This document shows positions 47,425 through 59,459 of a DNA stretch of 64,000 nt, piece after piece. The number at the start of each line of letters is the position of its first letter. The stretch's first letter is position 1. A program made the position numbers and the translations under genes. The notes below the pieces were generated by a model that made no database searches, was not told where the DNA came from, and worked only from the letters and a program-made list of their open reading frames with translations. Source of the DNA: Phaffia rhodozyma (taxonomy: Eukaryota > Basidiomycota > Tremellomycetes > Cystofilobasidiales > Mrakiaceae); contig JACGZH010000002.1 of the NCBI GenBank assembly GCA_014706385.1, positions 1,116,001-1,180,000 on the forward strand, written 5' to 3'.

Positions 47425-48530
47425 TTGTTGACGTCTTTACTTTTTCCATACTGACCACCCTCGCCTCTTCGTTCTCTATTCATACACATCCGACTGATGC
47501 CTAAGAGTGGCGTTCAAAGTCAACCGTTATATAAATGTTCTTTCTAAATGTCGTCTGCGTTGAGTGAAAACAAAAGAATTTTTTTACGATTAACTTCAAG
47601 ACAATGTTCCTGTAGACCCGTGTGATCGACTTGGTTCAGTTTAGTCACCGTTAGAGAGATGGGGTTTGCTATAGACCGGAGAAAAGAATTCAGTGTATCC
47701 GAGGAAATCCCGCCGGCAGGGGTCACGAGCGAAACGAAGGGCGTACGATGTCGATCACTTGCGGTGGTCGGTTCGTGTGGTGCTACGCGATTGATCAACA
47801 TCTATATACAACTCTCTTATAGCTTCCTTGAAGACGAGGATAGTGACCAGTTCGAATGTAGGTGGATGTGGACCAGATGTATGTAGGCCAGATGTATGTA
47901 TACATACACAAATGAACATGGGCAAAGTGAATTGCATGGGTAATGCCCGATACACCATACTCGGCCCGGGTGGCTTTTTGTTTGCGCAAATCCAAGTTTC
48001 AGCAAAAGCTCCATTCTAGTCAGCCGAACTCAAAATCGTGCTAACGAAGGTTCGGTTCGGCTTGGTTGTCATATTGCCTAAACACTAATCGAAGCGAGAC
48101 GACGATGGAAGAGAGATGTTCAGAGATTGGGAAGAATGGGGATCATTGGTTGGTGATCTTGTGCTCATTCTGAATGACGACTTGTTGTCAATGGACCTTC
48201 TCCCCTCTTCCCATCACATCTGTTCGGATTAACCTAACAACAAAGGAACTGACAAGCATGCACATATGTACATACATACTAACCTGTTATTGAATATAGG
48301 AATCCTCGCCAAGAAGATTTCAGGAAACGCATATATAGATACTCTCCGAAGCTTGTTATTCTTCTTTCTTCGACCTGCTCACAATCGACATTCCTTCGTG
48401 TCTTCACTTCTTCTTTATATCTTGTCTTCTGTCTTCGAGCCTGTGAAACCTTTTCAGCTATAGCTTGCTAGACTCTCATTATTCTCAGATACTTCTGTGG
48501 ATAATACACCCTCATTCAGGTTGACCCAAA
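47425..48530. other. 1.1-kb intergenic region before the beta-glucosidase gene
   Basis: Contains the RCC1 3' end and the promoter of the secreted glucosidase. A direct repeat CCAGATGTATGTA occurs twice (47873-47885 and 47888-47900) next to TATACATACA. A TTTATATCTTG stretch at about 48414 could serve as a TATA element. No gene is supported. Confidence 0.45.
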
Positions 48531-51500
48531 ATGCTGATCCGAACTTTGGCCCCAGCTCTCATTTTTCTCACATCTCTGATTCCCTCAGAAGCAGTACCGG
48601 TCGACAACACGACCTCAACGGCTTCGTCTGCTGTCAAACCTTACGGTAACGAGTCCGCGACCGCTTCACAAACCGGCACCTCGCTTCCAACCGGATCAGC
48701 CGCCCCGAGCTCTTATGATGCCAGCTCATACGCCGCTTCCCCCTCGAGTTCTGCTAGCTCTTCGTCAACCCCTACTAGCTCTGCCGATCCTCTTCTGGTT
48801 TTGCCTACCGCCTCTTCGGAATACACCACGCTGACACTCTCTGGACCCTACTCATTCTCTCCTCAGTATGCAACTGAAGAGACTCGGGGGGAGGGGGCCT
48901 GGGCAGATGCGGTTGCAAAAGCTCGGGCAAGAATCAGCACATGGACGCTCGAGCAAGTTGTCAATATCACTACAGGACTAGGTGAGCTCCCTGCTGCCAT
49001 ACTTTTCAAAATCACCTGTCGGGACTGATTAGTAGAATCTGATGTCTCAGGTTGGCAGGTTGGACAGTGCGTCGGTAACATTGGCGCTCAACCCGATGTA
49101 GGCTTTGATGGCCTATGCCTCCAAGACTCAGTAGGTGTTATTGACTGAAAAACCTAGTCCGAATTCTGAGAGACATTGACATGCTTAACTGTTCATTTTC
49201 ATGTCTATGTCCAACTAGCCTACCGGTGTTCGTTTTGCCGATCGAGTCTCTGTGTTCCCTGCTGGAATCAATTCTGCATCCACGTTTGATCGAAAATTGA
49301 TGCGGCAGAGGGGTCTTGCCCTTGGCGAAGAATTCAGAGGAAAGGGAGTCAACATTGCTCTGGGCCCTGGTATGAACATGGCTCGAAACGCTCAGGTATG
49401 TGATTCTCCTTGGTAGTCTTCGAAAAGTAACGAAACGAATTCAAGTTTGACATACGCGCTCTTTCTCGCGTTGCGATCGCACGAATCAGGGAGGACGAAA
49501 CTGGGAAGGTAAGACTAGTTGCTCATCTCTTCGGATTAGGCAAATAGCTAATTTAGTCAAGCTAATTTTCTGTTGAATATATCTGCAACATAGCGTTCGG
49601 AGGAGACCCTTTCTTGGCTGGAGAAGCTGCTTACGAGACAATCAAAGGGCTACAGACCAAAGGCAAAGGTGTTCAAGCTTGTGCGAAACATCTTATTGGA
49701 AAGTAAGGCTCTGTTGACCTCTTAAATATCGCATCCTCCTGTTGTTCATTCTCGTCCTGGTATTCATTGATATAGCGAGCAAGAACACAACCGGACGACT
49801 TCTTCCAGTAATATCGATGATCGTACTATGCACGAGATTTATCTTGTAGGTATCCATCAATCAAAATCGAAGAGACATTGTTTTTTGTGCCGAGTCGCGC
49901 TCATGTACCAGTTGTTCTATGATTAATTTGGTGTTATATAGCACCCCTTCCTAAAGAGTGTCCAGGCGGATGTGGCTTCAGTCATGTGCTCCTACAACCA
50001 AGTCAATCAATCTTGGGCGTGTCAGAACTCTAAGGTTATGAACGATCTTCTGAAGCATGAATTGGGATTCCAAGGCTACGTCCTTAGTGATTGGCAGGCC
50101 ACTGAAAGCGTAAGTCTATTCTGTTGACAATCCGACTAGGGTCATCTTTTGAATTTCTTTACACTATATCAACTAGGGAGTTGCCGCCATTGAAAGTGGG
50201 CTAGATATGACTAGTAAGTCCATCATAGCCACATCCGAACAATCATGAGAGACTGGCTTGCTGATACAAATGCCGTAATCCTCGACACAGTGCCAGGAGA
50301 TACCGTCTTCAACAGCGGAGTGTCATACTTCGGTCAGAATCTTACTGACGCAGTCAATAACGGAACGATTCCACGAGCTAGGGTGAATGTAAGCATGTTC
50401 TACCGACTGTATTTCGATACTCATTCGTACTCATATGATTTCTTTTATCTTGGTAGGACATGGCTGTCAGAATTCTTGCCGGGTACTATTTGGTGGAGCA
50501 AGATGACCCAGATTACCCTGCAGTAAACTTCAGTGAGACCTTCCTGCTTTTTAGCGTATGATTGTGCTCCAAGATACTAAATTTTGTCTACCAACTTATG
50601 TCATTCATTTATTTTGTCTCGCTCAGATACTAACAATATCAATGATCCTAGAACTAATGAGCATGTGGATGTCCGAAAGAATGGAAAACACGCAGAGTTC
50701 GTATCAAGCTTTATATCAAAGAAGAAATTATAAGGTTTTTCCCGTTCTTGTGCTGTATTTAGGCTGAACTTATCCACCCCTCTCTACTCCAGACTGATCC
50801 GAGAAATTGGCGCGGCTTCAACTATACTGTTGAAGAATGTAAATGGTGCGCTTCCGTTGACCAACCGCACAAAGACCATCGCTGTGATTGGAAACGATGC
50901 TGGACCCTCAAGCATAGGTGCAAATGGGTACGCTGATCGAGGTGGCGATGGTACGTATTTAGAGTTGAACTATCTGGCATAAGTGATGTGAATTAACGGC
51001 TTTTCATTTCTATCATTCTTGCCTAGATGGTATTCTAGCTATCGGCTGGGGATCCGGAACGGCTAATTTCCCATACCTTATCTCAGTAAGTCGATCACAT
51101 TTCATTGGATGAGTTATCTAAGTTTTCTGATGATGTACTGCTTCATCTTCAAGCCACTTGAGGCCATTCAAGCTAAAGCTGTTGAAGAAAACCAAATCAT
51201 CAACTGGTATCTCGATAACTTTAACACCGAAGCAGCTGCAGCAACTGCGGCCTACAATGATGTGGCCCTGGTTGTAAGTTCCAGCAGTCTATTCTGATAT
51301 TCTATGGTTTCCTTGTTTGGCTAAGACATGTTGGTTGCATTGATCTATTTTTTCAATATCAGTTTATCAATTCGGATTCTGGTGAAGGTTATATTGTTGT
51401 CGATGGAAATGAGGGAGATCGGTGAGTAGTCATCTTCTATCATTGAGTCAGCTTGTTGTATGTTCGCCACTCACCGTTATTGTATACAGGAACAACCTAA

Positions 51501-53197
51501 CCGCGTGGATGAACGGAGACGAGCTTGTTTTGGCAGTTGCTGCTCAAAACAACGTACGTACATACTTCTTAGGTGTTTCAGGCCCCTTGCGATTTCATTT
51601 ACATATGCTACCATCTTTCAACTTTAGAACACAATCGTCATCATTCACTCGGTTGGGCCAATCATGTTAGAACCCTGGATTGATGTGAGTTGTCATATAA
51701 TCTAAGATATCGGTCACGCATCGGTGTCTGATGATATTTTGATATATACAGCATGAGAACATCACGGCTGTTGTATATGCTGGTCTTCCTGGAGAACAAG
51801 CTGGAAACTCTCTGGTTGACATCATCTACGGAAAGTAAGCGCACAGTCTTTCTTATAGTGGTTAACTCCAACTGCTGACATCTTCATTTTACGCACAGAG
51901 TGAATCCCAGTGGAAGGTTACCTTTTACTATTGCTAAGAAGGAAGCCGACTACCCAACATTAGTAAGTCTCTCCTCATCGACAATAGCAACTCTCACCTT
52001 TATTGATCCCAGTTGAGATTGTGGTTTGTTCAGATTCCTTTCTACCCTTCTGGCGTCACTCCTCAAATTGGTATATAGCTTTGCGCGAGATTCTTTTGGC
52101 TACGGACACACACTGACAAACAACGTTTTCTGATCTCGCCTTCCAAAGATTACGTCGAGGCCCTCGAGATTGACTACCGGCACTTCTTGGCTAAAGGCAT
52201 CACACCGAGATATCCCTTCGGGTACGGACTCTCCTACACCGAATTCTCCTACTCTAACTTGCAGATCACAAGTCTTTCTCCCACTAAAGAGGATATCGCC
52301 GAGCAAAACATGTACCGACAGGATGCCACACACGTCAAGGCTCGGCATGGAGCACAGGAGACAATCTACGTCACTAAGACAGTCACTGCAGCTGGGTGTG
52401 CAACTACATCTGCTGGTGAGAGGAATGTCACTTCGGTTGGAAAGACTGGTAGATCACTCTGGAACTCGTTCGTTACTCTCATGCTCTATGATCAATACAA
52501 GAATCACAGTTCGAATCATAAGTTGATATCCATAACCTTTTTCCCCTACAGTCTGCACAAACCTCGATGGAACGTCGAGTTTGACATCACGAATAGCGGA
52601 GAGGTCAATGGACATGACGTAGGTCTTTTCAAAGAAGTCTTTTCTATGAAATTCGACTGCTAATATCCTTTTCATATCACGTGTTCGTTAGATCCCACAA
52701 GTATATCTTGCATTCCCCGATTGGGTAGGAGAGCCAGTCAGTATCTTTTCTTCTTCGCGTGCAAAGATAATAGTAGAGAGCGTTATATTTCTTTGCGGAC
52801 ACGATATTGATGGTTTGTAAGCACACTTTTTATCATCAGCCTAAAATACTGAAAGGCTTCGAGAAAGTATGGGTTAAGGCTGGTCATACCCAGAATGTGA
52901 GTAGCGAATATATTCTTTACCTTGATGAAGGCTGTATGAACCAGATCTAAATTTTCATCATATACTCGATCAGGTTACGATTCCTCTTTCTTTGTACGAT
53001 CTATCGTACTGGGACGTTACTAAACAGGCAAGTTCCTCTTCTATATATTCTTTTGAACAGGCGTGGGGTTAGTTTCTGACTTGATGCATATTGTGGGTTG
53101 ATAGCGATGGACTCAACCACAAGGCGCGCTCGTCAGCGTTATAGTCGCCAAAGACTCGTTTGACGATTCTCAGATCAAAGGCACCATTCAACTTTAA
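48531..53197 (+). CDS. secreted GH3 beta-glucosidase
   Basis: About 20 exons. Glycoside hydrolase family 3 enzymes remove glucose from the non-reducing ends of beta-glucosides. A signal peptide ([21 protein letters not shown]) is followed by a Ser/Thr-rich linker of about 70 residues that is likely O-glycosylated. Domain 1 shows [82 protein letters not shown] and [15 protein letters not shown]. The nucleophile aspartate is in GYVLSDWQA (about 50090), with GLDMTMPGD after it. Domain 2 has [16 protein letters not shown] and [33 protein letters not shown] and a C-terminal fibronectin III-like domain follow, ending in IKGTIQL. All hallmarks are present. The start is the only ATG that gives a signal peptide. 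Confidence 0.93.
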
Positions 53198-53501
53198 CGG
53201 AGACACCTTCATTATGCCTCATTCCTTATCTATATTCTTTCCTTGAACTAAGGACCTTCATTTTGTAGCTGTTGTCATGATCTTTTCTCTGTGTAGAATA
53301 ATTTTGACTTTGCGGACTTTCATTGTGCATTCAAGTCGTATCTTCTCGTGGCTACCCTTTTCATAAATTTGATTTCCACACTTTGTTCATGATCTCAATT
53401 ACCCTGCACACTGCTCTTACCATACCTTGCCATATAGTTCAACCACATATTTATATATCAGACTAGTGAGATCAAACCTTTTCCAGACACAACCCAATCA
53501 C
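53198..53501. terminator. convergent 3' region between the GH3 gene and STE11
   Basis: A 304-bp gap between convergent genes, T-rich on the plus strand, without a protein-like frame. Confidence 0.4.
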
Positions 53502-56500
53502 TTATTCCAAAGACTCAACGATGAAAGGATGGACAAGGCAGTCAGAGGCAGATAGTCGATCGTTGTAATCAAAGATGAATGTCTTGTTGAGGAAATCCTC
53601 AGCCTCAGACGTTATATCCGGCGGATATTCTGGTCGAGCCGAACCTCCAATCTGTGGACCCAACCGAATACAGTCAAAGATGCGAAGATAGATATGTATG
53701 TTGAGTATATTGAAGAACATAGGAAAGGCAGAAAGGAGAAGAGAAGAGAGGCAGACTTGCCTTGAACATGACCTGCATCTGATCCAGATGACCCCACGGT
53801 CTTTGGCCTGTGAGCATCTCTACGACAAGACAACCTACAGACCAGATGTCGGCTTTCGGTGTATGGGCGGTCTGCCTAACTACTTCTGGTGCCATCCCTT
53901 TGTTTGGTTGGCGTTGAATCGAGGAATGATAATGAGCAAAAAGAATTTGAAAACCGGTAATTCAAAGATGGAAAGGACTAACAAAACACTGTTCCCTGAA
54001 GGGATCTGCGTTGATTGACTCCAGTCAAGAGATCTACGGTACGCAAACAACCGAACGAGAGTAAGTTATATGAGAGAAGTTGAACAAGGTAATGTTTTGA
54101 ATATGAATTGAATTGAATAGGAGACACTCACCTGTCTCTACACGCTTCGAAATTCCAAAATCAGAAATCTTGATGCCTCCTTTGTTGTCCACCAGGATGT
54201 TCGCTCCTTTGATATCCCTATGAATGATTCCTTTCTCATGCAAGTACACAAGTCCCTGCAGAGTCTGTCGAACGAAGATCCTCACAAGAGCTTCCTCAAA
54301 AGCACCATAATTTCCGAGGAGAGCGGTAACGGATCCACCGGGCACATATTCGAGGAAAATATTCAAGTGGGCGGCGTCCATCGAGGAATCTATCAGAAAG
54401 ACGAAAACATGTCGCATTTTGATAAGCGTTTTTCTTCCAGAATGGCACAGACCCTCGAGATGATAATCAGAAATCGTACCTAGATACTGAACGATATTGT
54501 CATGCTGTAGTTCTTTAAGCAACTCAATCTCCGTCTCTAGAGCGCTCAACATCAACTTTTTCTTTTCCTCATTCGCCGATTGACCAGTCGGAATATCTAC
54601 TTGTTTGACAGCCATCAGTAGACCGGTTGAGGCGGCCATGCCGAGAAACACTGAGCCGAAGGATCCAGATCCAATAAGCGCGCCTTTGATCCATTTGAAT
54701 GACCGTTTATCTAGAAGGAAGTAAGATAAGAAAGGGGAGCAGATTAGGATCAATAGCAAATGCTAAACGGTCAAGACTGAGTCAAAACAAATGAAGTATG
54801 ACTTACTTCCTTCAGACATAAATGCCTTTCCATGCTCATCTTCTACTGAAGCAATGTTTTCCTTTTCCTCCTCTTCTTCATCTTCCTCGTCATCATACTC
54901 CTCACCATCCGATTCACCCTCGGTATACTCCTCGTCGCTAACTTCTCGTTCATTCTCTTCTTCTCCCAGCTCACTCTCATCCCCGTTGTCCACACCCGCA
55001 GAAAACTCGTGTTCTTTCCCTCTGTACGACGATGATCTTTTTGCAAAGCTTCTGGAAAATTTGACAGAATCTGAGTCCCTCGTCCTCCTAAATCCTCTCA
55101 TCAAATCACCTCTCTCATCCTCCTGCTCATCCACCACATGCTCTTCCTCATCCTCATCCTCTTGCTCATCTCCTGAAGAACTCCTTCCGTCACCGGAAAC
55201 AATCCAGGAGTCAGATATTGTGCTTGCTCTTTTACTCTCCACATGGGCCGTGATCTCGTCTACTGTCCTCATCGAAGCGGTATCCGACATGTCTCTTTTC
55301 TTTCTGAATTGGGATAAGAGACTCATTCGACTTGACGAATCGAAAGAGGACTTTCTACCCTTAGCGCCGACGCCAACAGGGCTAGAGTCGAAGGAGAAAC
55401 TACCGAACGAAGGCGAGTATACTGCTAAGGAGTCCGAAAAAGATTCGCCAGAGGGTATAAAATCAGGGAGGTAAGGTGGCATGGAGATCATCGAGGCTCG
55501 TTCAGAAACCGAACCGTCTGTCGAGATCGACAGTCTCGGCACATCAAAGCTCTCGTCTCTGGTTATATAAGATTCGGGGGTGGAAGTAGTAGGAAGTTCT
55601 TCAGGAACATCCTCCGAAGGTATCATACCGCCTTTGGAGGATGTCGTAATGAACGACCTGACTGATTTCCCTGAATGACTGACTCGTCTCTCTCGAGGTA
55701 AGCTTCCATAGCCTAGACCAGAAGCTCTTGGGTCCTTCGACCTTGCTTCCTCCCAGCTCAATCTTGGAGGACCTCCTGCTCCTCCCTCAGAGAATGGAGT
55801 TCCAGATGCCGATGAACCAGGTGGACCGGATGCAATTCTCATCATCGAATTTCTAGCTGTTCGTTCCAGCACTTTTTTCTGAACCTTGGGGAAATAATCC
55901 GCGAGGTGATTTGAGATCAATTCGGAAGGCGGTCGGTGTCCGAAAAAGTTGTACATCTTCCGGCCTCTATTTCCCAAGAACGAAGTGGTAGAAGGCGATT
56001 TCACCGCTGGCGCAGTTGAAGTACTCTGCTCGGTCGATGTCGTTGTCGAGTCAGCTGTTGCTGGCGAGACCGCTGTCCTCTGTGGAGGTTCTCTATGAGG
56101 AACTACTACAGAGGATCTGGTTTGAGGACCTAACGGAACTCCTAGCCCACTCATCACGCTGATAGTGCTAGCCCTGTTCATCTTCTTAGAACTTGATCTG
56201 GTTAATCCGGAACCAGAACTTCCAGAATAGAAGGCAGAGCCGTCCTTATGGTCGACTGGATGGCGGGCGTGTTTGTTGGTTTGATGGATTTGTAATGTAG
56301 GAGACTCTGGCACTGGTGGTGTCTCGCCAAAGAAGGCCTCCATCGCTTTCCGGTTATGAAGCTTCCGAATCCTCTTAAGAATCAACCCACTTTGACGGGT
56401 CGGCGAATCAAATGGAACCTGACAGACTTGAACAAGTTCCTTTGCTGTAAGCGGTTTAGCTGCCAAATGGGCCACAAAAACATGTCAATTTTCTGTCTAT

Positions 56501-58662
56501 AAAACTTGAAATCAGAAGTTGAAGAAAAGATGACGAAGATTGAAAGAAGCGTACAGGTGTCGACCTCCCCTCCATAGTCTTTCAAGAAGATCCCCCAACC
56601 ATCGACCACCAACCCGTTCTCTTCCTTTCCGCCTCCGGGCCCAACTGCCCTCCACTCGTCCATCTCTCTCTCCGTCTCGCCTTCATCGCTAATCTCCAGA
56701 TACTCCACACCTTTCACACCCTTTGCGCCTCCATCTCTCCACTTTCCGAACTTTCTCAGCGCCTTCTCCATGACTTCCATCCCATCAGTCAGACCTCCAA
56801 GATTGACGACCCTGGTCCCTCCATCCTCTGCATTAGTAAACTTGAAACACTTCTGTCGTAGGTCTTCTAGCGCCACCGGGGCTGATCCGGAAAATGACTT
56901 TCCAGGGACCAACAACGTTGAGCCGGTGCCTGAAGCTGAGCCTGAAGAATGAAGCAGAGGAGAGGTAGCACGGCCTGTCTGGCTGATTGAACCAGCTACT
57001 GAACCTGACGTCGACATTGCAGTATGAGGGTGAGGAGGATTAGAAGAAGACAAAGGCGGGTACGTCGGTGAGGAAGGCGTAGCTGGCGTGGTAGCGAACG
57101 GATGCGATGATCCACCACCGAAGGGGACGGATCGACCGTTGAGACCTCTGTTCCCTGTCGGTTGCTTCTCATTCGGATGGCTGGGGAAGTTTGGTCGGTT
57201 GGATGACGATGCTGAGGAAGAATATGGAGAAGATGGTGATGCAGACGTGGCCACCAAGTCTGTTTGGCGCTCTCGAGCGAGATGAGCTCTTCGTTCGGTG
57301 AACGAGCCTCCGGAAAGACTTGAAGCGATCGCCCGGGAGTTTCCATCAAGGTGGCCGACTATCGACGTCGACGATGGTTCAGATGTCAAAACAGAGAACG
57401 CCGAAGGCTGTGGACAAAGAGGCGGCGCCGGTAACAGCTGTTGTTGTGATGATGCTATTGGCAGGGCATCGGGAGGTGCCACCAGTGATTGGGGTAATCG
57501 ACTTGAATTCATCTGCGAAGCCGGAGAATGTAGGAAAGATTCTTTCGAATATATTCTCGAGACTTGTTGAGATGCTGACGAAACATGAGAAGCCTGCTCC
57601 AGTACATATATGATATGTCAACCGATGAAGTTAGCTTGATCGACAAAAAAGCAAATGATATATGCTATCACGCACATCAGGTGAATATTGATGAGCCTGA
57701 GCATTTCGAGGATCCGTTACGTGCTGTCCCAGAGGAGCAATATCTAATGGAGCCGGTCGTCTTCCAAGTAGAGCGTAAGTCTGTGCCGCGCCTGATTGAT
57801 GGTGGACGTAACTGGGAGAATGAAAAGGAGGGGGAGGGGGAGGAATAAGAGGAGTAGGAGAAAACGCAGGAGAGGCTTTTCGATTCACGATCCTCAATGT
57901 CAGCGCTCAACGTTCCACACTGTTCACATCAATGACCATAAGAGAACAAAACTCACTTCGACCATAAACCGAAAGTCCCTCTCCGCGAGTGACAATCACT
58001 CTCGGCCCTGCTCTATACGTTTCTTGGCCTGCGCCTGCTGACGAACCACCATCAGCACTTCCTTGCCTGCTCGACCTTGCCGTACCTCCTGCTGTCGCTG
58101 CTGCTGCTGCTACTGATGAAGCTTTCAAAGCCTTGAGACCATTAATCAATCTGACTCTATCACCTACTCTGTCTATGCCCATTTCTTTAAGTAGAGCGAC
58201 ATCGACCAACTCGAGGATTACAGATCCAGTGATATCGTGTGCCTCGAACGTTCTGATGAGATGGCCACATTTGATCGAATGGAGGAAATCAGCTATCTCT
58301 GGTTCTTTCCACTGAAGCACAGAGACAGTCGAGGAGATCGGAACGACGGCAGTTGATCGAGCGGCCGTCGATGTTGTGGGCAGCGGTGGCTGGTTGGCGT
58401 ATGTCCGTCTGAAAGGGGAAGAAGCTGAAGGGGAGGATGAAGATGATACTGAAGAAGTAGGGGTCAAGAAATCTGGTGAGGTGGGCGTGGTACTCGACTG
58501 CTGCTGTTTCTGATTTTGGTTTTGATATTGCTGTTGATACTGATGGTGCTGAGGTTGAGGTTGACTATGATTCCCGACGATGCTATTGTTCATTGTCGTA
58601 GGTGACGTCAAGTTCGAACCCGACCTTATAGGAACGTACGATGTCGATCGAGTAACGGGCAT
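53502..58662 (-). CDS. STE11: Ste11-type MAP kinase kinase kinase
   Basis: About nine exons. Ste11 phosphorylates Ste7 in the pheromone and filamentation cascade. Exon 1 (start 58662) gives a Ser/Gln-rich leader and a SAM domain ([48 protein letters not shown]). A proline-rich region follows, then a Ras-binding-like segment ([17 protein letters not shown]), long Ser-rich and acidic parts, and the kinase domain at the C-terminus. The kinase has [21 protein letters not shown] with the catalytic lysine, [20 protein letters not shown] and, after a splice near 53905, [14 protein letters not shown], then [16 protein letters not shown] and a tail to HPFIVESLE. All catalytic residues are present. The 3' end is the TAA at 53502. 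The exons joining the proline-rich part (57510-57900) are less certain. Confidence 0.93.
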
Positions 58663-59459
58663 TATCGTCTTCGTCTTCTTCTTTCCCTCCCGAACTACTC
58701 TCTCCCTTTTCCTTGGTCTCTAACCTAGGTCGAGTATAGGAAATCGAAGAGAGAAGGGTCAACGGATAGATGGTAGTGCTTGTGTGAGAATGCGTGTTTA
58801 TCAATAGATGATCTATAGATTCCTTTTGTCTTTTACTCCGAGCTGATGGTAATGGCAGAGCGTGGTTACAGATGTCAGTACGGAGAGAAGAGCAACCATC
58901 TTCTCAGAATCCACATAGAGATCTTGAATCGCTCATCAATTTTCTTTGATTAGATTCTTGATTTCATTGTTCTTTTGCTTCTTTGTTGGTTGATTGATCA
59001 AGTGTGAAACTCGCTTCCTCTTTTGTTTTCCGGGAGGATCACAAGGAAGGCCGTGTATCTCTATCGTTCTCTGCCTCTATAACAGGTTAGCTGTTACCAC
59101 TGGAACAATGACTTTTTCTTACTAGAAACATGAGTAAGTCATTCAGAAAGCTGCCTGTGCGTTGAGCGAATCAATCATGCACGATTATTGGTTTTTCAGT
59201 ATGGACAGTCGAGAGAGAAAAAAGTATTCAAAAGAAAGGATAGCGATGATACAAATGACAGAAGCAAACGATAATTTTTTTCTCCTTTTTTAAAAGCGTG
59301 ATGAAAAAATATGGGATGTTAAGACAACAACGAGCAAGAACCAAAACGAGAAGTGGGAATAAAGAAATGGCAGAGGAACGGAAGAACGAAGATTGAAAGA
59401 TCATGAACGAGGGGAAGCAGAGAAGTCAAGATGATCCAAGAGGCCTGAACCGTCTTTCT
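58663..59459. other. intergenic region, STE11 promoter and ILV2 3' end
   Basis: Both genes run on the minus strand, so the right part holds the ILV2 3' untranslated region and the left part the STE11 promoter and leader. There are T and A runs at 59220-59300 but no gene. Confidence 0.4.

Noticed and set aside
48040..48070. GGTTCGGTTCGGC resembling a tRNA T-loop
   Set aside because: No matching acceptor, D or anticodon arms could be drawn around it. No tRNA or rRNA gene was found anywhere in the window by eye.
54791..55474. Plus-strand Ser-rich frame of 227 codons opposite STE11
   Set aside because: It mirrors the acidic and Ser-rich repeats of the STE11 middle region on the minus strand. 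The minus frame continues into a clear kinase.
53502..58662. STE11 as a sign of the mating-type locus
   Set aside because: STE11 lies in the Cryptococcus MAT locus, but no other MAT gene (homeodomain, pheromone, STE3, STE12, STE20) is in this window. Its neighbours here are housekeeping genes.
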